Source: Candidatus Kuenenia stuttgartensis
Lineage (GTDB): Bacteria; Planctomycetota; Planctomycetia; Isosphaerales; Isosphaeraceae
Length of the DNA: 12,282 bases
NCBI GenBank assembly: GCA_945874095.1
Contig: CAMCFM010000071.1
Location: 1-12,282, forward strand
Reading direction: 5' to 3'
Position 1 is the stretch's first letter. Each line of letters opens with the position of its first letter. This document shows, piece after piece, positions 1 through 7,636 of this stretch. The notes beneath the pieces were generated by a model. That model had not been told where the DNA came from, searched no databases, and saw only the letters and a program-made list of their open reading frames with translations. The translations under genes and the position numbers were made by a program.

Positions 1-498
1 TTTCTCTGACTCGTTCTGGATGATCGTCTCCAGGTGATATGTAATGGCTGACTTGGTAAGCGTTTCAGTGAGCGAATCGTTCATCGCCATTTGAAAAACG
101 CGCTGAAAGACTTCAGCCTCGATCGTTCCGGGCTCGTAATATTTCAGCAAGACGTTTCCCACACGCAGGATATCGCCGTTGGCGAGTTGCGATTCACTCA
201 CCTTGCGATCATTTACATGCGTGCCGTTTGTGGAGAGTCCATCGGCCACATTCACACCACCATCGGCGTTGCGAACAATCCGGGCGTGCCTGCGTGATAC
301 CGATGCATCCGGCAGCTTGATATCACATTCGATATCACGCCCTAAAACACTTTCACCCATAGGGATCGGAAAAGTTTTGCCTGGCTCCCGGCCCAGAATC
401 ACCATCAACCGGGGTGCCAGTTCGCGATCCGGACGAGATAACAACCCGCCTTCAGCAAGGGTCTCCATCGACCTCAGAGGTGTTGTGTACCATGTCAT
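1..498 (-). CDS. FHA-domain signalling protein, probable FHA-GGDEF diguanylate cyclase (C-terminus outside window)
   Basis: The visible 166 residues hold a forkhead-associated domain at about residues 31-122. Its phosphothreonine-binding signature is complete: G53-R54, S68 and H71 in VSRRH, and N91-G92-T93 in STNGT. FHA domains bind phosphothreonine peptides, so the protein probably answers to a Ser/Thr kinase. After a short helical linker (EAEVFQRVFQMAMND) comes DSLTETLTKSA, which resembles the DxLTGLxNR opening of a GGDEF domain. That would make it a cyclic-di-GMP synthase, but the catalytic part lies beyond the edge, so this half of the call is an inference. The ATG at 498 is the first possible start: an in-frame TGA lies seven codons upstream, and an AGGG ribosome site sits 9 bases before the ATG. 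The gene follows the dehydrogenase on the same strand after 73 bases and could share its transcript. Confidence 0.8.
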   Translation of the reverse strand, partial: MTWYTTPLRSMETLAEGGLLSRPDRELAPRLMVILGREPGKTFPIPMGESVLGRDIECDIKLPDASVSRRHARIVRNADGGVNVADGLSTNGTHVNDRKVSESQLANGDILRVGNVLLKYYEPGTIEAEVFQRVFQMAMNDSLTETLTKSAITYHLETIIQNESEK

Positions 499-571
499 CG
501 CGAACGTCCCTCTTTCTCATAGCCCTGCAATCTGCGAACCTGACCGACGACCAACGTATCCATCTTTAAGA

Positions 572-1582
572 TTAATACCAGACCTGTTTATCAACGATAT
601 TCTTCAGTGGCTGACCACTTAGAAAACGTTCAAGATTCTCGCACATGGTTTGCAGGTGACGTCCGGCAATCGCTGTGGAGTAGCCGGATGTATGGGGAGT
701 GATGATGCAATTGGGCATATCCCACAAAGGATGATCGGCTGGAAGTGGCTCCTGATCAAACACATCCAGAGCAGCCCCGGCAATCTGGCCTGACTGTAGG
801 GCTTGCACAAGATCTGCCAGCACTACTATCGCTCCTCGCCCGATATTCATCAGATAACCGGTCGGCTTCATGGACTGAATCACATCTGAATTGAACCAGC
901 CTTTTGTGAATGGAGTGTGAGGGGCAGCAATCACAACCCAGTCCGCCTTGCCCAGCTCTGATTTCAAGTGGTCTGTGCCGACAACGGATTCCACTCCGGC
1001 TGGAGGGCTGACCAGATCCGGATGCTGATCCACGCCTCTGACCTTGATCCCGAAAGCCAAAGCGCGGCGAGCGATTTCAGAACCGATCGCACCCATGCCG
1101 ACTACCAGCATGGTGGTATCGGGCAGGAAGATGGTGGCTCTGTCCATGTTGTTCACCACACCTGGCCCGAACGCATTATCGACGCGTGAAGACTCTCCTC
1201 CAGCAGGCTCATAGCGATGCTCACGTTGTTGCCGAATATAGAGATGCAGATTTCGTGCGAAACAGATCACATAACCCATGACCTGATCGGCAATCACATC
1301 TCCAAACAGGCCTCGCATGTTGGTCAGAGTGCATGGGTGTTCGATCAGCTCTGGAAAAATGTAGTGTTCCAGACTGACTGTAAATGTCTGAATCCACTGG
1401 AGTTTTTCAGCTCTGGCAAGCATCTCGGGAGTGATCTTGCCAAGAAATCCATCAGCACCGGGAACTGCATTGAGCACATCGGCTGTGGTCTCACAATTGA
1501 CCAGTTCGGCTCGGCCGTTTGCAATTCCCAGCAAAGTCTCAAGGCGAGCTGAATCGACGGCAGGATGGATCACAATTTTCAT
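572..1582 (-). CDS. D-2-hydroxyacid dehydrogenase (NAD-dependent)
   Basis: This 336-residue protein has the usual length of the D-isomer-specific 2-hydroxyacid dehydrogenases, cytoplasmic enzymes that reduce 2-keto acids to D-2-hydroxyacids with NAD(P)H, or the reverse. The N-terminal catalytic half is at about 1-105. The Rossmann domain follows, with the dinucleotide motif VVGMGAIGSE (G162, G164, G167) and an Asp (D185) at the end of the second strand, which suggests preference for NAD over NADP. The three catalytic residues are present: R249 in NIGRGA, E278 in DVFDQEPLP and H297 in ITPHTSG. The C-terminal helix returns to the catalytic lobe. The substrate cannot be read from sequence; glyoxylate/hydroxypyruvate, phosphoglycerate or another 2-keto acid are all possible. 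The absence of a C-terminal ACT domain argues against a classical SerA. The ATG fits the family N-terminus (KIVIHP), though no strong ribosome site is seen. It lies 96 bases downstream of the glycosyltransferase-like gene on the same strand. Confidence 0.92.
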   Translation of the reverse strand: MKIVIHPAVDSARLETLLGIANGRAELVNCETTADVLNAVPGADGFLGKITPEMLARAEKLQWIQTFTVSLEHYIFPELIEHPCTLTNMRGLFGDVIADQVMGYVICFARNLHLYIRQQREHRYEPAGGESSRVDNAFGPGVVNNMDRATIFLPDTTMLVVGMGAIGSEIARRALAFGIKVRGVDQHPDLVSPPAGVESVVGTDHLKSELGKADWVVIAAPHTPFTKGWFNSDVIQSMKPTGYLMNIGRGAIVVLADLVQALQSGQIAGAALDVFDQEPLPADHPLWDMPNCIITPHTSGYSTAIAGRHLQTMCENLERFLSGQPLKNIVDKQVWY

Positions 1583-1678
1583 GATGTTCGAGGCTCGGCT
1601 TTCATCGAAGGAATCAGGCGTGGTCGATTGATTCTGACGACACCTGAGAGGTTTGTGAAGACTGGTCTTTTGCGCAGA

Positions 1679-2851
1679 TTATTCAGGCTCTGAAATTTCG
1701 GTCGTTAACCCATTCACTAAGATATTCGCAACCTTTTGAGCACCATCAAGAGGCACAGATGGGGGTCCAACCCTGGATTGCAAAGCAGCTTCAAGTACTT
1801 TATGAATACTTAAGTTACGAAATTCAGATTCGCTAACGGGCTGGCCGCCTGCCCAGTGGCGCAGAGCGTGATCAAGCGCAGGAAACTCGACAAAGCCTTC
1901 CCTTGGGGGGTAAATCACAGGCGTGCCCACAGCCATGGCTTCAGCCACGGCCCCATAGCCTGCTTTGGCAATGGCGGCATCGCAGGATCTGAGCAAGTCC
2001 GCTCCGCTATATTCATTGGGATCGACGACGACGAATCGGCCTGGTAGAGGCTTGCCGGGCGGGTGAAGGCCTATGAAAATGATGTTGGGTGGATATTCTG
2101 TGAGTCGATCCCACGGCAATTCCTCCACTCCATATCTACCGACGTAAAAATAGACGAGCTTGCTATCAGCGGTCAGGTTAAATTTTGAGAGCAATTCCGC
2201 ACGAACGTCGCGTCCTTCATTTACGACAAGGCCCATGTCCACCACTTCACGAACTTTCGCTGACATCTGAGTATAAGGCCAGAACCTCAAAAGCGTGGCC
2301 TGTTCGCAGGCACTTTTCATATCATCCACAATGGCCTGATATTGCGCAGTCTGAGGGGCCGTGAAAAGCCCTTCAGGGGCGGTCGCCAGCAGGTCTGCGT
2401 AGATTTCATCCCAGGTGAAATTTGCGCCAAGGTATCCAGTCAATCCAGCTTCATGGGCGAGCCTGATCGGAATTGGAGATGCATCCGCATAAACGCTTGT
2501 AATACAAGCACTTTTCAACCATTCCACTTCTTCCTGACAAGCGGCTTGAATCTCGCGATAACGGTTCGCAAGCCGTTCAAACGTAGCAGGCCAATCCGTC
2601 TGGCTGTTCTGTCCAGGTGGGCTGACTGTACCCAGATCGGATGGAAAATAGCCGAATTCCACTGGTCTGTGGAGCCGCTCCTGAATCGCAGTCCAAATCT
2701 CTTTGTCGGCCCTGACCGTGACTCTCACTTCAGGATCGATCAGGTTCAGAACCGCCATCAGCCGATTGACGTGGCCAAATCCGTGATTTGTCACATAAAC
2801 TGCAATATGGACACGTTTTGCACTGACGGACGACACTTCTTCAGAGATCAC
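1679..2851 (-). CDS. GT-B fold glycosyltransferase-like protein (MurG / L-arabinokinase N-domain type)
   Basis: The 390-residue protein has no signal peptide and looks cytoplasmic. Residues 14-30 (VHIAVYVTNHGFGHVNR) carry the glycine-rich H-G-x-G-H-x-x-R loop that opens MurG-like transferases and the N-terminal domain of plant L-arabinokinase-type proteins. The second Rossmann half has YFYVGRYGVEELPW near 234-247, and the donor-binding stretch SCDAAIAKAGYGAVAEAMAVGTPVIYPP at 289-316, where a UDP-sugar would be expected. Donor and acceptor are unknown. Translation starts at a GTG whose GTGA overlaps the stop of the upstream secreted dehydrogenase (2848-2851). An AAAGGA ribosome site (2858-2863) lies 6 bases before it, inside the upstream gene, so the two genes are almost certainly translationally coupled. 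There is no kinase domain, so it is not a full arabinokinase. Confidence 0.75.
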   Translation of the reverse strand: MISEEVSSVSAKRVHIAVYVTNHGFGHVNRLMAVLNLIDPEVRVTVRADKEIWTAIQERLHRPVEFGYFPSDLGTVSPPGQNSQTDWPATFERLANRYREIQAACQEEVEWLKSACITSVYADASPIPIRLAHEAGLTGYLGANFTWDEIYADLLATAPEGLFTAPQTAQYQAIVDDMKSACEQATLLRFWPYTQMSAKVREVVDMGLVVNEGRDVRAELLSKFNLTADSKLVYFYVGRYGVEELPWDRLTEYPPNIIFIGLHPPGKPLPGRFVVVDPNEYSGADLLRSCDAAIAKAGYGAVAEAMAVGTPVIYPPREGFVEFPALDHALRHWAGGQPVSESEFRNLSIHKVLEAALQSRVGPPSVPLDGAQKVANILVNGLTTEISEPE

Positions 2852-5800
2852 TTCGTTTCCTTTGATTCTGGTGTTCGCAAACTGGCGAGATAGGCCAGCA
2901 AATCGGCTGCCTGTTCCGCAGTGAGGTCGCGAAGAAGTCCCACGGGCATCAGCGAAACAGGCCCAGTACCGATCCGTTCAATTTCGGAGGGTTTCAGGAG
3001 TGTCTCTCCCTTGGGATCTCTGATTTTCACAGTTCCATCGCTCAAGGTCTCTTTCAACCCTGACAGGACTCGTCCATCGTGACATTCCACAGTCACCGTC
3101 AGCCACTTCGGATCAATCGCCCAGGATGGTTCCACCAAGTGACGGATCAAGTTCGCTTTATCATACTTGGCCCCGATTCCGTCCAAGGCCGGACCGACCT
3201 TTCCACCCCGACCATTCACGGCATGACAGCTGGCACAATTCGGGCCAGTCTGGGCAAATACGAGCGATTCACCACGTGCTGGATCTCCTGACAGGCTCAG
3301 GACTTCATCAACTGAAAATCCATCTCCCAATCGCTCCACCCGCTCGGAACGTGGCAGGAATCGTTCGAGGTATTCCCGAACTTCAGGCGATTTCACGTTT
3401 TTCGCCACTTTGGTGATCTGGCCGCGAGTGTTTGCAGATAACCCGTCCAGCTCCATTCTCGACAATCCCAAAGCACCGCCTGGCGATTTCACCAGCTCCT
3501 GTAGATGAGTTTGCAGAACTTCATCAGTTGGTTTGGCGGACCCCTGAATCGCTTGGATATGGCTCCGAATTGTTTCTGAGGATGCCGTTTCAGCCACGTT
3601 TGGCTTCGACTTTTCTGCCGGATCCAACTGCCCCAGAGCCTCAATCCAGCTTGCGATCAAGGCCGCACCTTTGGGATCGACCTCGCGGCTGCCGAGTCGC
3701 GGCATATGCCCTGGCCCCTGCTTCGCGATCCGGGCAAAAAGCACGGACGCTTCGGGCTTGCCGGGAGCGACCAGAAAAGCACTTGCCCCCAATCCCAGAT
3801 CTCCTTGCTGTGGCTTGACTTTGAGCATGTTCATCTCGCTGGTTTTGGCCCAGGCTTCGAGAATGATTGTGGCCGCACCACCGGCATTGAAAGCATGGCA
3901 CTGCGAGCAGTTTACGTGCAGCCAAGACCTGGCGCGACGCTCCGGAGAGGCATCGGCTTCGCTTGATGCGTACAGAGTGCGTGCTGGATCCGCTTTCGGA
4001 ACTTCTGTCGCTGTACCTGTGGCCCAGTTGGCAAGTTCCTGATAAGCCTTGTGACGTTCAGGTTTTGGATGATCCAGCTGAGACTTGTTCAGACCCAGTG
4101 GAGAGGCCGATTGACGCCCATAGACTGTCGTTTTGGCCTCAGCCCACGGGTTATGGCACAAAACGCATTCGGCCCGCGAAGAAACCCGGTAGCGCGACCG
4201 ATATTTCGTCCCACCGTTTTCCTGATCCTCCAGATCCACCATCACCGATGCCCCCTCGGCAGGTACCAGAGTGGCATCTGTTTGCTGATCATTCCAGAGG
4301 TAGGAATAGGCTGACCAGGCACCTTCCTGGCGCAAAAGGATCTGGGTCTCCATCCGGCGGGGCTTTTCCGAGCCGGGAACTTTCAGGGTGACCGTCTTGG
4401 CTAGAACTGATCCATCAGGCAATCTCCACTGACCACCCGTTGGATCGATTTCGAGACGTCCTTTGGGAGGTATCGCCATATGCTGAATGGACTTTGCTCC
4501 ATCCATCCAGGCTGGCGCATTGACCTCGTATGGCATCACACCCGCTTGCGGAACCATTCCAGCCAAGTCCGCAAAAAGACCTGTATCACTGAGTTTTACG
4601 GGAAAGTTTTGAGTCGCGATTTGAGTCACAGCAACCGGATTGGCCTCAAGTCTGTAGAGCTGGTTGGTGCGATCGTGCTCTACCATCAGGAGTTCACCGG
4701 AATGGTCGAGCCCGAAACTGACGAGCCTCAGGCCCGATTCGGCAATTTTTTCGAGCTTGGCCACTTTGACGCCGTCCCACTTGGCCGCCCAGACAAATCC
4801 CGATTGATAATCGCCATAAACATAATGGCCATTTAATTTTGGAAGTTCTTTGCCGTGATAGACATAGCCACCTGTGATCGAAGCCGCCTCGCTGTGCGGG
4901 TGGTCAATCGTAGGTGGGCGAACCGGTGAAGGGCCGGTTGATATGCCTTTGTGGACTGGTTGGCGCCCTTCCATGGCCGACCACCCGTAGTTACCCCCTC
5001 GTTCCACTCGCTGAACAAGCTCCCAAAGCTCCCAGCCAACGTCGCCTACCCAAAGGTCGCCTGATTTGGAGTCGAATGTGATCTTCCAGGGGTTTCGGAA
5101 TCCATAGGCCCAAATCTCGGGCCGAACGTTGGGCAAGCCAACGAACGGATTATCCTGAGGGATCACATAAGGCAGTTTTGCAGAGGTTTGATCGATATCG
5201 ATCCGGAGGATGCTTGAGAGCAGGTCTGTCACATCCTGACCGGTTCGGGCTGGGTCGGGCGGGCTGGCGGGGCCGGCATCGCCTGTGGAAACATAAAGTT
5301 TTCCATCTGGTCCAAATGCCAACGCTCCGCCGTTATGACCACCACCTTTCCAGGTCAGGAGTGGTCGTTCGGTCTCGAGCCGGAGCCGGGGCGGGTTGGT
5401 GTCTGTCATCATAAATTCAGACAGACGCGTGCCTTCCGGCAGCTCTCCCCCGACAACATAGCAAATATAGACCTTACGATTGGCTGTGAACTTCGGGTGA
5501 AAGGCAAGCCCATAAAGTGCAGATGTATCGGCGTGTTTTGTTTTTATGTCGCCGACAACCGTTTTTTCGGTCGCATTGTCGCGATCTTCGAACGTAACAA
5601 GTTTCCCGGCCACCTCGCCTACCATCAGAAGCTTCGTACCAGGCACGGGTTCGATCAGTACAGGGCGATCAAATACAAGTTTTGGATAAGCGGGTTTAAT
5701 CCGATAGGGCAACGGTGGTTCGGGACTTCCAGCCATCCGGGAGGTTGTCCAGCGAGCCGGCTCGGCTGCGGTAGAAAACGGGGATGTGAGCACTGCCATG

Positions 5801-5862
5801 CATAAGACCAGGATCGATTCAAATCCAATAGACTTGGCACGAAACAATTTTTTATGAGGCAT
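2848..5862 (-). CDS. Secreted PQQ-type sugar dehydrogenase fused to three c-type heme modules
   Basis: This exported protein of 1004 residues has a signal peptide at about 1-32 (basic start, hydrophobic LVLCMAVLTS, cleavage near FSTAAEP). Residues about 50-405 form a glucose/sorbosone dehydrogenase beta-propeller, with HNGGALAFGPDGKLYVSTGD (H176 as likely catalytic base), YGFRNPWK (R256, N257) and GDVGWELWE. Residues about 415-745 resemble the SO_2930/HNE_0200-type diheme cytochrome region, with CVLCH at 566-570 and CSQCH at 652-656. The C-terminus is the Pirellula/Verrucomicrobium-type heme-binding domain (TIGR02603), with CASCH at 876-880 and probable distal ligand M972 in SLMPVGL. The expected role is oxidation of a sugar or polyol outside the cytoplasm, with electrons passed along built-in hemes. 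PQQ use and substrate are inferred from family. The ATG at 5862 is chosen over an upstream TTG at 5916 because it has an AGGAG site and begins a proper signal peptide. Confidence 0.9.
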   Translation of the reverse strand: MPHKKLFRAKSIGFESILVLCMAVLTSPFSTAAEPARWTTSRMAGSPEPPLPYRIKPAYPKLVFDRPVLIEPVPGTKLLMVGEVAGKLVTFEDRDNATEKTVVGDIKTKHADTSALYGLAFHPKFTANRKVYICYVVGGELPEGTRLSEFMMTDTNPPRLRLETERPLLTWKGGGHNGGALAFGPDGKLYVSTGDAGPASPPDPARTGQDVTDLLSSILRIDIDQTSAKLPYVIPQDNPFVGLPNVRPEIWAYGFRNPWKITFDSKSGDLWVGDVGWELWELVQRVERGGNYGWSAMEGRQPVHKGISTGPSPVRPPTIDHPHSEAASITGGYVYHGKELPKLNGHYVYGDYQSGFVWAAKWDGVKVAKLEKIAESGLRLVSFGLDHSGELLMVEHDRTNQLYRLEANPVAVTQIATQNFPVKLSDTGLFADLAGMVPQAGVMPYEVNAPAWMDGAKSIQHMAIPPKGRLEIDPTGGQWRLPDGSVLAKTVTLKVPGSEKPRRMETQILLRQEGAWSAYSYLWNDQQTDATLVPAEGASVMVDLEDQENGGTKYRSRYRVSSRAECVLCHNPWAEAKTTVYGRQSASPLGLNKSQLDHPKPERHKAYQELANWATGTATEVPKADPARTLYASSEADASPERRARSWLHVNCSQCHAFNAGGAATIILEAWAKTSEMNMLKVKPQQGDLGLGASAFLVAPGKPEASVLFARIAKQGPGHMPRLGSREVDPKGAALIASWIEALGQLDPAEKSKPNVAETASSETIRSHIQAIQGSAKPTDEVLQTHLQELVKSPGGALGLSRMELDGLSANTRGQITKVAKNVKSPEVREYLERFLPRSERVERLGDGFSVDEVLSLSGDPARGESLVFAQTGPNCASCHAVNGRGGKVGPALDGIGAKYDKANLIRHLVEPSWAIDPKWLTVTVECHDGRVLSGLKETLSDGTVKIRDPKGETLLKPSEIERIGTGPVSLMPVGLLRDLTAEQAADLLAYLASLRTPESKETK

Positions 5863-6149
5863 GGTGCGACACTCCTGTTCAGTGAATATCAGGCAGGCAA
5901 TGCCCGGTTGGATCAAATCAGTATATGCAGCTTGGAAGCAAGCATGGGCAGGTAATGAACTTATCGTACATGAATGTTGATTGGCTTGCGAGAGTTCTGA
6001 TTCTTTGACTAAAAATCAACGCTTCCGAATCGTTGAAAAGCAGCGAACATAGCAAGCACACTATCGCGAAAATTTCATGTAATGTGTATAAAAGGCCATG
6101 GGATTCGAAGGAATGGAATAAGCCAGATCACCTCAGGGATTAATCACCA
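5863..6149. promoter_or_regulatory. Divergent intergenic region with promoters for both operons
   Basis: These 287 bases separate the leftward dehydrogenase operon from the rightward xseB operon and must carry both promoters if each is the first gene of its unit. On the minus strand a TATACT (5920-5925) is a good -10 candidate about 50 bases before the dehydrogenase start, but the matching -35 is poor. On the plus strand TATAAA (6087-6092) is a possible -10 about 58 bases before xseB, again without a convincing -35. No clear operator or riboswitch was recognised. Confidence 0.4.
5872..5876 (-). promoter_or_regulatory. Ribosome binding site fixing the dehydrogenase start
   Basis: The minus strand reads AGGAG, 9 bases before the ATG at 5862. 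No comparable site precedes the longer in-frame TTG start at 5916, so this site decides the start. Confidence 0.8.
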
Positions 6150-6455
6150 ATGGCTGCTGAAGAGAGCAAAGAGCTGAATTTCGAGGCTCAGTATAAGGCA
6201 TTGGGCGATTGCGTGGCGGCTCTCGAGTCTGGCCGGCTGAGCTTGGATGAATCGCTCGCTTCCTATCAAAATGGGATTGGGCTGGTCCAGAAGTGCCGAA
6301 CCATTTTGGGGCAAGCCCAGGCGAAAGTCGAAAAACTCAACGCAATTGAAGCGGACGGAACGATCCAGACCCAGCCCCTTCAACTAGATGTGGATACACC
6401 TGAGGCCATGAAGCCTCAAGCCAAGAAACGGGCGTCAAAAGAGGACTTTTTCTGA
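6150..6455 (+). CDS. xseB: Exodeoxyribonuclease VII small subunit
   Basis: This 101-residue protein matches the XseB family. It starts with FEAQYKALGDCVAALESGRLSLDESLASYQNGIGLVQKC, the family pattern of an N-terminal helix, the L-E-x-G-x-L-x-L-(D/E)-E-S-L turn and a second helix ending in a Cys, followed by L..A.AKVEKL. XseB forms a helical hairpin and several copies decorate the XseA catalytic subunit in the enzyme that degrades single-stranded DNA to oligonucleotides. The tail after about residue 70 is acidic to basic (QAKKRASKEDFF) and less conserved. The ATG has an AGGGA site about 10 bases upstream. It is the first gene of the xseB-ispA-dxs-nadK group. The partner xseA is not in this window. 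Confidence 0.93.
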   Translation: MAAEESKELNFEAQYKALGDCVAALESGRLSLDESLASYQNGIGLVQKCRTILGQAQAKVEKLNAIEADGTIQTQPLQLDVDTPEAMKPQAKKRASKEDFF

Positions 6456-6722
6456 CACCACGAATCCTCAATCTGTGCCCATCAGGTGCCGCACTTTGGC
6501 AATCAGGGCAAGCCTGGCAAGAGCTAGCGACTGATTGCGGATAGATAACGCAGCTTGGCGTGGACATTTGGGTGAAGTCTTGCCAGAATGATGCCAATAG
6601 CCGTAGTTCCTGCACATATAAAGATTGATGCTCATCGTCACTCAGCAGCTACTGATTCTAATCAAGGCATCGTTCGAATGAACCATCATCCATCGGCGAT
6701 GCACGACCCAACAGCAAGACAT

Positions 6723-6726
6723 GGAG
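6723..6726 (+). promoter_or_regulatory. Ribosome binding site favouring the ispA start at 6735
   Basis: GGAG lies 8 bases before the ATG at 6735. The frame is open back to 6588, with other ATGs at 6588 and 6678. The second of these has only a weak AAGG upstream. The protein starting at 6735 has the normal family length. Confidence 0.55.
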
Positions 6727-6734
6727 TAGAGGTC

Positions 6735-7634
6735 ATGGTCGACCTCAGTGACGAACTGAAGCGAGCTAAAGTCCTTGTTGAAAAAGGCTTGGAGCGATAC
6801 TCCATCGCCGATAGCCCGATGGACAACGGCCGATGCCCGAACCGACTCGCACAAGCCATGCGTTACAGCCTGATGGCTGGTGGAAAGCGGCTCAGGCCCA
6901 TTCTGGCGATTTGGTCCGCTGAAGCCTGCGGAGTATCAGGCGATCAAGCCATGCCCGTAGCCGTGGCCCTTGAGATGATCCACACCTATTCGTTAATACA
7001 CGATGACCTGCCGGCGATGGACGACGACGATCTTCGGCGCGGAATGCCCACCTGCCACAAGGCTTACGACGAGGCTACCGCGATTCTGGCCGGTGATGGG
7101 CTACTGACTCTGGCGTTTGAGGTGGTGGCTCGTGAGCAGAAACCTCTGGACGTAGTCGGCGAATGTGTCCAGATTCTCGCCGATGCAGCTGGCCCATGCG
7201 GCATGGTGGCGGGTCAGATGGCAGACCTTGCGGCTGAGGATCGGACCGATTCGAATCTGGAAGAACTGGAAGCCATACATCGCCGCAAAACCGGCGCTTT
7301 GTTGTGTGCTGCGTTGAGGTTAGGTGCGACCGTTGCGAAAGCTTCGGATGAGCAGAAGGATGCGCTGGAGCGCTACGGTTGGTCTGTCGGACTCGCCTTT
7401 CAGGTGGTCGACGACCTATTGGATGCCACAGGTGATGAAGCCAAAATGGGCAAGCGTGTCGGGAAAGATTCAGGGCTGGGTAAGTGGACTTACCCCGGCC
7501 TGATTGGCGTGGAATCGAGTCGGGCTCACGCCCGTACACTAGCCGATTCGGCCATCTCTGCCTTGAATATCTTTGATGAGCGTGCGGATCGTCTCCGCGC
7601 TTTAGCTCACCAAATCGTCGAAAGGGATCATTGA
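6735..7634 (+). CDS. ispA: Polyprenyl synthetase, farnesyl diphosphate synthase type
   Basis: A 299-residue all-alpha trans-prenyltransferase that condenses isopentenyl diphosphate with allylic diphosphates. GGKRLRP (49-55) is followed by the first Asp-rich motif, YSLIHDDLPAMD (D90, D91, D96). The two-residue insertion in this motif and the aromatic residue five positions before the first Asp (Y85) are typical of bacterial type II farnesyl diphosphate synthases, so a C15 product is most likely; C20 cannot be excluded. The second motif is VVDDLLD (D226, D227, D230), with GQMAD at 160-164 and TYPGL at 252-256. The product would feed undecaprenyl phosphate, quinones, hopanoids and carotenoids. 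The next gene, dxs, supplies the precursors; its ribosome site lies inside the end of this gene and its ATG begins 2 bases after this stop, so the two are probably coupled. The 279 bases after xseB hold no other gene. Starts at 6678 and 6588 would add 19 and 49 residues that look unrelated to the family. Confidence 0.92.
   Translation: MVDLSDELKRAKVLVEKGLERYSIADSPMDNGRCPNRLAQAMRYSLMAGGKRLRPILAIWSAEACGVSGDQAMPVAVALEMIHTYSLIHDDLPAMDDDDLRRGMPTCHKAYDEATAILAGDGLLTLAFEVVAREQKPLDVVGECVQILADAAGPCGMVAGQMADLAAEDRTDSNLEELEAIHRRKTGALLCAALRLGATVAKASDEQKDALERYGWSVGLAFQVVDDLLDATGDEAKMGKRVGKDSGLGKWTYPGLIGVESSRAHARTLADSAISALNIFDERADRLRALAHQIVERDH
7621..7627 (+). promoter_or_regulatory. Ribosome binding site of dxs, within the end of ispA
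   Basis: AAAGGGA lies 9 bases before the ATG at 7637, a normal distance. The in-frame TTG at 7631 would be only 3 bases away, so the ATG is preferred. Ribosomes finishing ispA (stop 7632-7634) pass straight over this site. Confidence 0.8.
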
Positions 7635-7636
7635 GC

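Noticed and set aside
1635..1680. Small hairpin AAGAC-tg-GTCTT between the glycosyltransferase and dehydrogenase genes as a terminator
   Set aside because: The stem is 5 bp with an impossibly short loop, and it lacks a T run in the minus-strand direction of transcription.
5863..5916. Longer N-terminus for the secreted dehydrogenase, starting at a TTG
   Set aside because: The extension would bury the signal peptide and has no ribosome site, whereas the ATG at 5862 has AGGAG at a proper distance.
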